DNA of 64,000 bases, from the NCBI GenBank assembly GCA_023634235.1, contig JAMKCF010000021.1, forward strand, positions 11,853,764 through 11,917,763, in the 5' to 3' direction. A model generated the notes under the pieces. It made no database searches. It was given only the letters and a program-made list of their open reading frames with translations, and was not told the DNA's origin. Each line of letters begins with the position of its first letter. The stretch's first letter is position 1. This DNA is from Pisaster brevispinus (taxonomy: Eukaryota > Echinodermata > Asteroidea > Forcipulatida > Asteriidae). Positions 26,601 to 41,056 of the stretch are shown here, piece by piece. A program made the position numbers and the translations under genes.

Positions 26601-29600
26601 AACTCACAAAGTTCTCTAAAATCTCAAACTTTGCATATTTTACCCAGTCCGCACAAATAAAATGTCTTCTGTAGTCCTTTCTGTATCATTTGAAATCATA
26701 AAATCGCCAAAAATTTGGACCCAAATCTTGAAATTTTGACCATACCGGTATGGTCGATTTTGTTGGTTTTTCGGACCCAAAATGAAAACTCACAAAGTTC
26801 TCTAAAATCTTAACTTTTGCATATTTTACCCAGTCCGCACAAGTTAAATGTCTTCAGTAGTCCTTTTTGTATCATTTGAAACCATAAAATCGCCAAAAAA
26901 ATTTGGACCCAAATCTTGAAATTTTGACCATACCGGTATGGTTGATTTTGTTAGTTTTTCGGACCCAAAATGAAAACTCACAAAGTTCTCTAAAATCTCA
27001 AACTTTGCATATTTTACCCAGTCCGCACAAATAAAATGTCTTCTGTAGTCCTTTCTGTATCATTTGAAATCATAAAATCGCCAAAAATTTGGACCCAAAT
27101 CTTGAAATTTTGACCATACCGGTATGGTCGATTTTGTTGGTTTTTCGGACCCAAAATGAAAACTCACAAAATTCTTGATATATCTCAAACTTTGCATATT
27201 TTACCCAGTCCGCACAAGTAATATGTCTCCAGTAGTCTATTCTGTATCATTTGAAACCTTAAAATTGCCAAAAAAATTTTGGACCCAAATCTTGAAATTT
27301 TGACCATACCGGTATGGTCGATTTTGTTAGTTTTTCGGACCCAAAATGAAAACTCACAAAGTTCTCTAAAATCTCAAACTTTGCATATTTTACCTAGTCC
27401 GCACAAGTAAAATGTCTCCAGTAGTCCTTTCTGTATCATTTGAAACCACAAAATCCCTAAAAAATTTAGGACCCAAATCTTGAAATTTTGACCATACCGG
27501 TATGGTCGATTTTGTTAGTTTTTCGGACCCAAAATGAAAACTCACAAAGTTCTCTAAAATCTCAAACTTTGCATATTTTACCCAGTGCGCACAAGTTAAA
27601 TGTCTTCAGTAGTCCTTTTTTTATCATTTGAAACCATAAAATCGCCAAAAAAATTTGGACCCAAATCTTGAAATTTTGACCATACCGGTATGGTCGATTT
27701 TGTTAGTTTTTCGGACCCAAAATGAAAACTCACAAAGTTCTCTAAAATCTCAAACTTTGCATATTTTACCCAGTCCGCACAAGTTAAATGTCTTCAGTAG
27801 TCCTTTTTGTATCATTTGAAACCATAAAATCGCCAAAAAAATTTGGACCCAAATCTTGAAATTTTGACCATACCGGTATGGTTGATTTTGTTAGTTTTTC
27901 GGACCCAAAATGAAAACTCACAAAGTTCTCTAAAATCTCAAACTTTGCATATTTTACCCAGTCCGCACAAATAAAATGTCTTCTGTAGTCCTTTCTGTAT
28001 CATTTGAAATCATAAAATCGCCAAAAATTTGGACCCAAATCTTGAAATTTTGACCATACCGGTATGGTCGATTTTGTTGGTTTTTCGGACCCAAAATGAA
28101 AACTCACAAAGTTCTCTAAAATCTTAACTTTTGCATATTTTACCCAGTCCGCACAAGTTAAATGTCTTCAGTAGTCCTTTTTGTATCATTTGAAACCATA
28201 AAATCGCCAAAAAAATTTGGACCCAAATCTTGAAATTTTGACCATACCGGTATGGTTGATTTTGTTAGTTTTTCGGACCCAAAATGAAAACTCACAAAGT
28301 TCTCTAAAATCTCAAACTTTGCATATTTTACCCAGTCCGCACAAATAAAATGTCTTCTGTAGTCCTTTCTGTATCATTTGAAATCATAAAATCGCCAAAA
28401 ATTTGGACCCAAATCTTGAAATTTTGACCATACCGGTATGGTCGATTTTGTTGGTTTTTCGGACCCAAAATGAAAACTCACAAAATTCTTGATATATCTC
28501 AAACTTTGCATATTTTACCCAGTCCGCACAAGTAATATGTCTCCAGTAGTCTATTCTGTATCATTTGAAACCTTAAAATTGCCAAAAAAATTTTGGACCC
28601 AAATCTTGAAATTTTGACCATACCGGTATGGTCGATTTTGTTAGTTTTTCGGACCCAAAATGAAAACTCACAAAGTTCTCTAAAATCTCAAACTTTGCAT
28701 ATTTTACCTAGTCCGCACAAGTAAAATGTCTCCAGTAGTCCTTTCTGTATCATTTGAAACCACAAAATCCCTAAAAAATTTAGGACCCAAATCTTGAAAT
28801 TTTGACCATACCGGTATGGTCGATTTTGTTAGTTTTTCGGACCCAAAATGAAAACTCACAAAGTTCTCTAAAATCTCAAACTTTGCATATTTTACCCAGT
28901 GCGCACAAGTTAAATGTCTTCAGTAGTCCTTTTTTTATCATTTGAAACCATAAAATCGCCAAAATAATTTGGACCCAAATCTTGAAATTTTGACCATACC
29001 GGTATGGTTGATTTTGTTAGTTTTTCAGACCCAAAATGAAAACTCACAAAGTTCTCTAAAATCTCAAACTTTGCATATTCCACCAGTCCGCACATATAAA
29101 ATGTCTTCAGTAGTCCTTTCTGTATCATTTGAAATCATAAAATCGCCAAAAAATTTAGACCCAAATCTTGAAATTTTGACCATACCGGTATGGTCGATTT
29201 TGTTAGTTTTTCGGACCCAAAATGAAAACTCACAAAGTTCTCTAAAATCTCAAACTTTGCATATTTTACCTAGTCCGCACAAGTAAAATGTCTCCAGTAG
29301 TCCTTTTTGTATCATTTGAAACCACAAAATCGCCAAAAAATTTCGGACCCAAATCTTGAAATTTTGACCATACCGGTATGGTCGATTTTGTTAGTTTTTC
29401 GGACCCAAAATGAAAACTCACAAAGTTCTCTAAAATCTCAAACTTTGCATATTTTACCCATTCCGCACAAATAAAATGCCTTCAGTAGTCCTTTCTGTAT
29501 CATTTGAAATCATAAAATCGCAGAAAAATTTTGGACCCAAATCTTGAAATTTTGACCATACCGGTATGGTCGATTTTGTTGGTTTTTCGGACCCAAAATG

Positions 29601-29720
29601 AAAACTCACAAAATTCTCGATATATCTCAAACTTTGCATATTTTACCCAGTCCGCACAAGTAATATGTCTCCAGTAGTCCTTTCTGTATCATTTGAAACC
29701 TTAAAATTGCCAAAAAAAAT
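20650..29720. repeat. Repeated blocks at 4323- and 5825-bp offsets with an inner 1314-bp tandem duplication
   Basis: Monomers with ATCCCTAAAAAATTT lie at 20691, 21630, 22944, 25014, 25953, 27455 and 28769, giving gaps that are whole numbers of monomers (939, 1314, 1502 bp). The 20.65-22.3 kb block recurs at offset 4323, and 22.45-23.9 kb recurs at 28.27-29.72 kb at offset 5825. A 1314-bp tandem copy is marked by CTTAACTTTTGC (about 26817 and 28131) and TTTAGGACCC (27470 and 28783). One monomer is duplicated singly at 26281 and 26469, exactly 188 bp apart. Confidence 0.75.
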
Positions 29721-30769
29721 TTGGACCCAAATCTTGAAATTTTGACCATACCGGTATGGTCGATTTTGTTAGTTTTTCGGACCCAAAATGAAAACTCACA
29801 AAGTTCTCTAAAATCTCAAACTTTGCATATTTTACCCAGTCCGCACAAGTAAAATGTCTCCAGTAGTCCTTTCTGTATCATTTGAAACCACAAAATCCCT
29901 AAAAAATTTCGGACCCAAATCTTGAAATTTTGACCATACCGGTATGGTCGATTTTGTTAGTTTTTCGGACCCAAAATTAAAACTCACAAAGTTCTCTAAA
30001 ATCTCAAACTTTGCATATTTTACCCAGTGCGCACAAGTTAAATGTCTTCAGTAGTCCTTTTTTTATCATTTGAAACCATAAAATCGCCAAAAAAATTTGG
30101 ACCCAAATCTTGAAATTTTGACCATACCGGTATGGTCGATTTTGTTAGTTTTTCGGACCCAAAATGAAAACTCACAAAGTTCTCTAAAATCTCAAACTTT
30201 GCATATTTTACCCAGTCCGCACAAGTTAAATGTCTTCAGTAGTCCTTTTTGTATCATTTGAAACCATAAAATCGCCAAAAAAATTTGGACCCAAATCTTG
30301 AAATTTTGACCATACCGGTATGGTTGATTTTGTTAGTTTTTCGGACCCAAAATGAAAACTCACAAAGTTCTCTAAAATCTCAAACTTTGCATATTTTACC
30401 CAGTCCGCACAAATAAAATGTCTTCTGTAGTCCTTTCTGTATCATTTGAAATCATAAAATCGCCAAAAATTTGGACCCAAATCTTGAAATTTTGACCATA
30501 CCGGTATGGTCGATTTTGTTGGTTTTTCGGACCCAAAATGAAAACTCACAAAGTTCTCTAAAATCTCAAACTTTGCATATTTTACCCAGTCCGCACAAGT
30601 TAAATGTCTTCAGAAGTCCTTTTTGTATCATTTGAAACCATAAAATCGCCAAAAAAAATTTGACCCAAATCTTGAAATTTTGACCATACCGGTATAGTTG
30701 ATTTTGTTAGTTTTTTGGACCCAAAATGAAAACTCACAAAGTTCTCTAAAATCTCAAACTTTGCATATT

Positions 30770-33700
30770 TTACCCAGTCCGCATAAATAAAATGTCTTCA
30801 GTAGTCCTTTTTGTATCATTTGAAATCATAAAATCACCAAAAAATTTGGACCCAAATCTTGAAATTTTGACCATACCGGTATGGTCGATTTTGTTGGTTT
30901 TTCGGACCCAAAATGAAAACTCACAAAATTCTCGATATATCTCAAACTTTGCATATTTTACCCAGTCCGCACAAGTAATATGTCTCCAGTAGTCCTTTCT
31001 GTATCATTTGAAACCTTAAAATTGCCAAAAAAAATTTGGACCCAAATCTTGAAATTTTGACCATACCGGTATGGTCGATTTTGTTAGTTTTTCGGACCCA
31101 AAATGAAAACTCACAAAGTTCTCTAAAATCTCAAACTTTGCATATTTTACCTAGTCCGCACAAGTAAAATGTCTCCAGTAGTCCTTTCTGTATCATTTGA
31201 AACCACAAAATCGCCAAAAAATTTCGGACCCAAATCTTGAAATTTTGACCATACCGGTATGGTTGATTTTGTTAGTTTTTCGGACCCAAAATGAAAACTC
31301 ACAAAGTTCTCTAAAATCTCAAACTTTGCATATTTTACCTAGTCCGCACAAGTAAAATGTCTCCAGTAGTCCTTTCTGTATCATTTGAAACCACAAAATC
31401 CCTAAAAAATTTCGGACCCAAATCTTGAAATTTTGACCATACCGGTATGGTCGATTTTGTTAGTTTTTCGGACCCAAAATGAAAACTCACAAAGTTCTCT
31501 AAAATCTCAAACTTTGCATAATTTACCCAGTGCGCACAAGTTAAATGTCTTCAGTAGTCCTTTTTTTATCATTTGAAACCATAAAATCGCCAAAATAATT
31601 TGGACCCAAATCTTGAAATTTTGACCATACCGGTACGGTTGATTTTGTTAGTTTTTCAGACCCAAAATGAAAACTCACAAAGTTCTCTAAAATCTCAAAC
31701 TTTGCATATTTTACCCAATCCGCACAAGTTAAATGTTTTCAGTAGTCCTTTTTGTATCATTTGAAACCATAAAATCGCCAAAAAAATTTGGACCCAAATC
31801 TTGAAATTTTGACCATACCGGTATGGTTGATTTTGTTAGTTTTTCGGACCCAAAATGAAAACTCACAAAGTTCTCTAAAATCTCAAACTTTGCATATTCC
31901 ACCAGTCCGCACATATAAAATGTCTTCAGTAGTCCTTTCTGTATCATTTGAAATCATAAAATCGCCAAAAAATTTAGACCCAAATCTTGAAATTTTGACC
32001 ATACCGGTATGGTCGATTTTGTTAGTTTTTCGGACCCAAAATGAAAACTCACAAAGTTCTCTAAAACCTCAAACTTTGCATATTTTACCTAGTCCGCACA
32101 AGTAAAATGTCTCCAGTAGTCCTTTTTGTATCATTTGAAACCACAAAATCGCCAAAAAATTTCGGACCCAAATCTTGAAATTTTGACCATACCGGTATGG
32201 TCGATTTTGTTAGTTTTTCGGACCCAAAATTAAAACTCACAAAGTTCTCTAAAATCTCAAACTTTGCATATTTTACCCAGTCCGCACAAGTTAAATGTCT
32301 TCAGAAGTCCTTTTTGTATCATTTGAAACCATAAAATCGCCAAAAAAAATTTGACCCAAATCTTGAAATTTTGACCATACCGGTATAGTTGATTTTGTTA
32401 GTTTTTTGGACCCAAAATGAAAACTCACAAAGTTCTCTAAAATCTCAAACTTTGCATATTTTACCCAGTCCGCATAAATAAAATGTCTTCAGTAGTCCTT
32501 TTTGTATCATTTGAAATCATAAAATCACCAAAAAATTTGGACCCAAATCTTGAAATTTTGACCACACCGGTATGGTCGATTTTGTTGGTTTTTCGGACCC
32601 AAAATGAAAACTCACAAAATTCTCGATATATCTCAAACTTTGCATATTTTACCCAGTCCGCACAAGTGATATGTCTCCAGTAGTCCTTTCTGTATCATTT
32701 GAAACCTTAAAATTGCCAAAAAAAATTTGGACCCAAATCTTGAAATTTTGACCATACCGGTATGGTCGATTTTGTTAGTTTTTCGGACCCAAAATGAAAA
32801 CTCACAAAGTTCTCTAAAATCTCAAACTTTGCATATTTTACCCAGTCCGCATAAATAAAATGTCTTCAGTAGTCCTTTTTGTATCATTTGAAATCATAAA
32901 ATCACCAAAAAATTTGGACCCAAATCTTGAAATTTTGACCATACCGGTATGGTCGATTTTGTTGGTTTTTCGGACCCAAAATGAAAACTCACAAAATTCT
33001 CGATATATCTCAAACTTTGCATATTTTACCCAGTCCGCACAAGTAATATGTCTCCAGTAGTCCTTTCTGTATCATTTGAAACCTTAAAATTGCCAAAAAA
33101 AATTTGGACCCAAATCTTGAAATTTTGACCATACCGGTATGGTCGATTTTGTTAGTTTTTCGGACCCAAAATGAAAACTCACAAAGTTCTCTAAAATCTC
33201 AAACTTTGCATATTTTACCTAGTCCGCACAAGTAAAATGTCTCCAGTAGTCCTTTCTGTATCATTTGAAACCACAAAATCGCCAAAAAATTTCGGACCCA
33301 AATCTTGAAATTTTGACCATACAGGTATGGTTGATTTTGTTAGTTTTTCGGACCCAAAATGAAAACTCACAAAGTTCTCTAAAATCTCAAACTTTGCATA
33401 TTTTACCTAGTCCGCACAAGTAAAATGTCTCCAGTAGTCCTTTCTGTATCATTTGAAACCACAAAATCCCTAAAAAATTTCGGACCCAAATCTTGAAATT
33501 TTGACCATACCGGTATGGTCGATTTTGTTAGTTTTTCGGACCCAAAATGAAAACTCACAAAGTTCTCTAAAATCTCAAACTTTGCATAATTTACCCAGTG
33601 CGCACAAGTTAAATGTCTTCAGTAGTCCTTTTTTTATCATTTGAAACCATAAAATCGCCAAAATAATTTGGACCCAAATCTTGAAATTTTGACCATACCG

Positions 33701-36700
33701 GTACGGTTGATTTTGTTAGTTTTTCAGACCCAAAATGAAAACTCACAAAGTTCTCTAAAATCTCAAACTTTGCATATTTTACCCAATCCGCACAAGTTAA
33801 ATGTCTTCAGTAGTCCTTTTTGTATCATTTGAAACCATAAAATCGCCAAAAAAATTTGGACCCAAATCTTGAAATTTTGACCATACCGGTATGGTTGATT
33901 TTGTTAGTTTTTCGGACCCAAAATGAAAACTCACAAAGTTCTCTAAAATCTCAAACTTTGCATATTCCACCAGTCCGCACATATAAAATGTCTTCAGTAG
34001 TCCTTTCTGTATCATTTGAAATCATAAAATCGCCAAAAAATTTAGACCCAAATCTTGAAATTTTGACCATACCGGTATGGTCGATTTTGTTAGTTTTTCG
34101 GACCCAAAATGAAAACTCACAAAGTTCTCTAAAATCTCAAACTTTGCATATTTTACCTAGTCCGCACAAGTTAAATGTCTTCAGAAGTCCTTTTTGTATC
34201 ATTTGAAACCATAAAATCGCCCAAAAAAATTTGACCCAAATCTTGAAATTTTGACCATACCGGTATAGTTGATTTTGTTAGTTTTTTGGACCCAAAATGA
34301 AAACTCACAAAGTTCTCTAAAATCTCAAACTTTGCATATTTTACCCAGTCCGCATAAATAAAATGTCTTCAGTAGTCCTTTTTGTATCATTTGAAATCAT
34401 AAAATCACCAAAAAATTTGGACCCAAATCTTGAAATTTTGACCATACCGGTATGGTCGATTTTGTTGGTTTTTCGGACCCAAAATGAAAACTCACAAAAT
34501 TCTCGATATATCTCAAACTTTGCATATTTTACCCAGTCCGCACAAGTAATATGTCTCCAGTAGTCCTTTCTGTATCATTTGAAACCTTAAAATTGCCAAA
34601 AAAAATTTGGACCCAAATCTTGAAATTTTGACCATACCGGTATGGTCGATTTTGTTAGTTTTTCGGACCCAAAATGAAAACTCACAAAGTTCTCTAAAAT
34701 CTCAAACTTTGCATATTTTACCTAGTCCGCACAAGTAAAATGTCTCCAGTAGTCCTTTCTGTATCATTTGAAACCACAAAATCGCCAAAAAATTTCGGAC
34801 CCAAATCTTGAAATTTTGACCATACCGGTATGGTTGATTTTGTTAGTTTTTCGGACCCAAAATGAAAACTCACAAAGTTCTCTAAAATCTCAAACTTTGC
34901 ATATTCCACCAGTCCGCACATATAAAATGTCTTCAGTAGTCCTTTCTGTATCATTTGAAATCATAAAATCGCCAAAAAAATTTGACCCAAATCTTGAAAT
35001 TTTGACCATACCGGTATGGTCGATTTTGTTAGTTTTTCGGACCCAAAATGAAAATTCACAAAGTTCTCTAAAATCTCAAACTTTGCATATTTTACCTAGT
35101 CCGCACAAGTAAAATGTCTCCAGTAGTCCTTTCTGTATCATTTGAAACCACAAAATTGCCAAAAAAAATTTGGACCCAAATCTTGAAATTTTGACCATAC
35201 CGGTATGGTCGATTTTGTTAGTTTTTCGGACCCAAAATGAAACTCACAAAGTTCTCTAAAATCTCAAACTTTGCATATTTTACCTAATCCGCACAAGTAA
35301 AATGTCGCCAGTAGTCCTTTCTGTATCATTTGAAACCATAAAATCGCCAAAAAAATTTGGACCAAAATCTTGAAATTTTGACCATACCGGTATGGTTGAT
35401 TTTGTTAGTTTTTCGGACCCAAAATGAAAACTCACAAAGTTCTCTAAAATCTCAAACTTTGCATATTTTACCCAGTCCGCACAAATAAAATGTCTTCTGT
35501 AGTCCTTTCTGTATCATTTGAAATCATAAAATCGCCAAAAAATTTGGACCCAAATCTTGAAATTTTGACCATACCGGTATGGTCGATTTTGTTGGTTTTT
35601 CGGACCCAAAATGAAAACTCACAAAATTCTCGATATATCTCAAACTTTGCATATTTTACCCAGTCCGCACAAGTAATATGTCTCCAGTAGTCCTTTCTGT
35701 ATCATTTGAAACCTTAAAATTGCCAAAAAAAATTTGGACCCAAATCTTGAAATTTTGACCATACTGGTATGGTCGATTTTGTTAGTTTTTCGGACCCAAA
35801 ATGAAAACTCACAAAGTTCTCTAAAATCTCAAACTTTGCATATTTTACCTAGTCCGCACAAGTTAAATGTCTTCAGAAGTCCTTTTTGTATCATTTGAAA
35901 CCATAAAATCGCCAAAAAAAATTTGACCCAAATCTTGAAATTTTGACCATACCGGTATAGTTGATTTTGTTAGTTTTTTGGACCCAAAATGAAAACTCAC
36001 AAAGTTCTCTAAAATCTCAAACTTTGCATATTTTACCCAGTCCGCATAAATAAAATGTCTTCAGAAGTCCTTTTTGTATCATTTGAAACCATAAAATCGC
36101 CAAAAAAAAATTTGACCCAAATCTTGAAATTTTGACCATACCGGTATAGTTGATTTTGTTAGTTTTTTGGACCCAAAATGAAAACTCACAAAGTTCTCTA
36201 AAATCTCAAACTTTGCATATTTTACCCAGTCCGCATAAATAAAATGTCTTCAGTAGTCCTTTTTGTATCATTTGAAATCATAAAATCACCAAAAAATTTG
36301 GACCCAAATCTTGAAATTTTTACCATACTGGTATGGTCGATTTTGTTAGTTTTTCGGACCCAAAATGAAAACTCACAAAGTTCTCTAAAATCTCAAACTT
36401 TGCATATTTTACCTAGTCCGCACAAGTAAAATGTCTCCAGTAGTCCTTTCTGTATCATTTGAAACCACAAAATCGCCAAAAAATTTCGGACCCAAATCCT
36501 GAAATTTTGACCATACCGGTATGGTTGATTTTGTTAGTTTTTCGGACCCAAAATGAAAACTCACAAAGTTCTCTAAAATCTCAAACTTTGCATATTTTAC
36601 CTAGTCCGCACAAGTAAAATGTCTCCAGTAGTCCTTTCTGTATCATTTGAAACCACAAAATCGCCAAACAATTTCGGACCCAAATCTTGAAATTTTGACC

Positions 36701-39700
36701 ATACCGGTATGGTCGATTTTGTTAGTTTTTCGGACCCAAAATGAAAACTCACAAAGTTCTCTAAAATCTCAAACTTTGCATATTTTACCCAATCCGCACA
36801 AGTTAAATGTCTTCAGTAGTCCTTTCTGTATCATTTGAAACCACAAAATCGCCAAAAAATTTCGGACCCAAATCCTGAAATTTTGACCATACCGGTATGG
36901 TTGATTTTGTTAGTTTTTCGGACCCAAAATGAAAACTCACAAAGTTCTCTAAAATCTCAAACTTTGCATATTTTACCTAGTCCGCACAAGTAAAATGTCT
37001 CCAGTAGTCCTTTCTGTATCATTTGAAACCACAAAATCGCCAAACAATTTCGGACCCAAATCTTGAAATTTTGACCATACCGGTATGGTCGATTTTGTTA
37101 GTTTTTCGGACCCAAAATGAAAACTCACAAAGTTCTCTAAAATCTCAAACTTTGCATATTTTACCCAATCCGCACAAGTTAAATGTCTTCAGTAGTCCTT
37201 TTTGTATCATTTGAAACCATAAAATCGCCAAAGAAATTTTGACCCAAATCTTGAAATTTTGACCATACCGGTATGGTCGATTTTGTTGGTTTTTCGGACC
37301 CAAAATGAAAACTCACAAAATTCTCGATATATCTCAAACTTTGCATATTTTACCCAGTCCGCACAAGTAATATGTCTCCAGTAGTCCTTTCTGTATCATT
37401 TGAAACCTTAAAATTGCCAAAAAAAATTTGGACCCAAATCTTGAAATTTTGACCATACTGGTATGGTCGATTTTGTTAGTTTTTCGGACCCAAAATGAAA
37501 ACTCACAAAGTTCTCTAAAATCTCAAACTTTGCATATTTTACCCAGTCCGCACAAGTTAAATGTCTTCAGAAGTCCTTTTTGTATCATTTGAAACCATAA
37601 AATCGCCAAAAAAAATTTGACCCAAATCTTGAAATTTTGACCATACCGGTATAGTTGATTTTGTTAGTTTTTTGGACCCAAAATGAAAACTCACAAAGTT
37701 CTCTAAAATCTCAAACTTTGCATATTTTACCCAGTCCGCATAAATAAAATGTCTTCAGTAGTCCTTTTTGTATCATTTGAAATCATAAAATCACCAAAAA
37801 ATTTGGACCCAAATCTTGAAATTTTGACCATACCGGTATGGTCGATTTTGTTGGTTTTTCGGACCCAAAATGAAAACTCACAAAATTCTCGATATATCTC
37901 AAACTTTGCATATTTTACCCAGTCCGCACAAGTAATATGTCTCCAGTAGTCCTTTCTGTATCATTTGAAACCTTAAAATTGCCGAAAAAAATTTGGACCC
38001 AAATCTTGAAATTTTGACCATACCGGTATGGTCGATTTTGTTAGTTTTTCGGACCCAAAATGAAAACTCACAAAGTTCTCTAAAATCTCAAACTTTGCAT
38101 ATTTTACCCAATTCGCACAAGTTAAATGTCTTCAGTAGTCCTTTTTGTATCATTTGAAACCATAAAATCGCCAAAGAAATTTTGACCCAAATCTTGAAAT
38201 TTTGACCATACCGGTATGGTTGATTTTGTTAGTTTTTCGGACCCAAAATGAAAACTCACAAAGTTCTCTAAAATCTCAAACTTTGCATATTTTACCCAGT
38301 CCGCACAAGTTAAATGTCTTCAGAAGTCCTTTTTGTATCATTTGAAACCATAAAATCGCCAAAAAAAATTTGACCCAAATCTTGAAATTTTGACCATACC
38401 GGTATAGTTGATTTTGTTAGTTTTTTGGACCCAAAATGAAAACTCACAAAGTTCTCTAAAATCTCAAACTTTGCATATTTTACCCAGTCCGCATAAATAA
38501 AATGTCTTCAGTAGTCCTTTTTGTATCATTTGAAATCATAAAATCACCAAAAAATTTGGACCCAAATCTTGAAATTTTGACCATACCGGTATGGTCGATT
38601 TTGTTGGTTTTTCGGACCCAAAATGAAAACTCACAAAATTCTCGATATATCTCAAACTTTGCATATTTTACCCAGTCCGCACAAGTAATATGTCTCCAGT
38701 AGTCCTTTCTGTATCATTTGAAACCTTAAAATTGCCAAAAAAAATTTGGACCCAAATTTTGAAATTTTGACCATACCGGTATGGTCGATTTTGTTAGTTT
38801 TTCGGACCCAAAATGAAAACTCACAAAGTTCTCTAAAATCTCAAACTTTGCATATTTTACCTAGTCCGCACAAGTAAAATGTCTCCAGTAGTCCTTTCTG
38901 TATCATTTGAAACCACAAAATCGCCAAAAAATTTCGGACCCAAATCTTGAAATTTTGACCATACCGGTATGGTTGATTTTGTTAGTTTTTCGGACCCAAA
39001 ATGAAAACTCACAAAGTTCTCTAAAATCTCAAACTTTGCATATTCCACCAGTCCGCACATATAAAATGTCTTCAGTAGTCCTTTCTGTATCATTTGAAAT
39101 CATAAAATCGCCAAAAAAATTTGACCCAAATCTTGAAATTTTGACCATACCGGTATGGTCGATTTTGTTAGTTTTTCGGACCCAAAATGAAAATTCACAA
39201 AGTTCTCTAAAATCTCAAACTTTGCATATTTTACCTAGTCCGCACAAGTAAAATGTCTCCAGTAGTCCTTTCTGTATCATTTGAAACCACAAAATTGCCA
39301 AAAAAAATTTGGACCCAAATCTTGAAATTTTGACCATACCGGTATGGTCGATTTTGTTAGTTTTTCGGACCCAAAATGAAACTCACAAAGTTCTCTAAAA
39401 TCTCAAACTTTGCATATTTTACCCAGTCCGCACAAATAAAATGTCTTCTGTAGTCCTTTCTGTATCATTTGAAATCATAAAATCGCCAAAAATTTGGACC
39501 CAAATCTTGAAATTTTGACCATACCGGTATGGTCGATTTTGTTGGTTTTTCGGACCCAAAATGAAAACTCACAAAATTCTTGATATATCTCAAACTTTGC
39601 ATATTTTACCCAGTCCGCACAAGTAATATGTCTCCAGTAGTCTATTCTGTATCATTTGAAACCTTAAAATTGCCAAAAAAATTTTGGACCCAAATCTTGA

Positions 39701-40770
39701 AATTTTGACCATACCGGTATGGTCGATTTTGTTAGTTTTTCGGACCCAAAATGAAAACTCACAAAGTTCTCTAAAATCTCAAACTTTGCATATTTTACCT
39801 AGTCCGCACAAGTAAAATGTCTCCAGTAGTCCTTTCTGTATCATTTGAAACCACAAAATCCCTAAAAAATTTAGGACCCAAATCTTGAAATTTTGACCAT
39901 ACCGGTATGGTTGATTTTGTTAGTTTTTCGGACCCAAAATGAAAACTCACAAAGTTCTCTAAAATCTCAAACTTTGCATATTCCACCAGTCCGCACATAT
40001 AAAATGTCTTCAGTAGTCCTTTCTGTATCATTTGAAATCATAAAATCGCCAAAAAAATTTGACCCAAATCTTGAAATTTTGACCATACCGGTATGGTCGA
40101 TTTTGTTAGTTTTTCGGACCCAAAATGAAAATTCACAAAGTTCTCTAAAATCTCAAACTTTGCATATTTTACCTAGTCCGCACAAGTAAAATGTCTCCAG
40201 TAGTCCTTTCTGTATCATTTGAAACCACAAAATTGCCAAAAAAAATTTGGACCCAAATCTTGAAATTTTGACCATACCGGTATGGTCGATTTTGTTAGTT
40301 TTTCGGACCCAAAATGAAACTCACAAAGTTCTCTAAAATCTCAAACTTTGCATATTTTACCTAGTCCGCACAAGTAAAATGTCGCCAGTAGTCCTTTCTG
40401 TATCATTTGAAACCACAAAATCGCCAAAAAAATTCGGACCAAAATCTTGAAATTTTGACCATACCGGTATAGTTGATTTTGTTAGTTTTTCGGACCCAAA
40501 ATGAAAACTCACAAAGTTCTCTAAAATCTCAAACTTTGCATATTTTACCCAGTCCGCACAAATAAAATGTCTTCTGTAGTCTTTTCTGTATCATTTGAAA
40601 TCATAAAATCGCCAAAAAATTTGGACCCAAATCTTGAAATTTTGACCATACCGGTATGGTCGATTTTGTTGGTTTTTCGGACCCAAAATGAAAACTCACA
40701 AAATTCTCGATATATCTCAAACTTTGCATATTTTACCCAGTCCGCACAAGTAATATGTCTCCAGTAGTCT
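30770..40770. repeat. Right-hand satellite zone: 2068-, 4139-, 753- and 376-bp block duplications
   Basis: About 30770-32110 recurs at about 32838-34170 (offset 2068, 11 monomers). The segment near 34700-35240 recurs at 38840-39380 (offset 4139, 22 monomers), including the shared two-base deletion in AAATGAAACTCAC. A clean two-monomer tandem copy (376 bp) spans about 36455-37206, marked by AAATCCTGAAATTTTG (36497, 36873) and CGCCAAACAATTTCGG (36661, 37037). Blocks at 37749 and 38502 are 753 bp apart. Monomers with ATTCCACCAGTCCGCACATA occur only in the 23-40 kb part of the array. Confidence 0.75.
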
Positions 40771-41056
40771 TTTCTGTATCATTTGAAACCTTAAAATTGC
40801 AAAAAAAAAATTTTGGACCCAAATCTTGAAATTTTGACCATACCGGTATGGTCGATTTTGTTAGTTTTTCGGACCCAAAATGAGAACTCACAAAGTTCTC
40901 TAAAATCTCAAACTTTGCATGTTTTACCTAGTCCGCACAAGTAAAATGTCTCCAGTAGTCCTTTCTGTATCATTTGAAACCACAAAATCCCTAAAAAATT
41001 TCGGACCCAAATCTTGAAATTTTGACCATACCGGTATGGTCGATTTTGTTAGTTTT

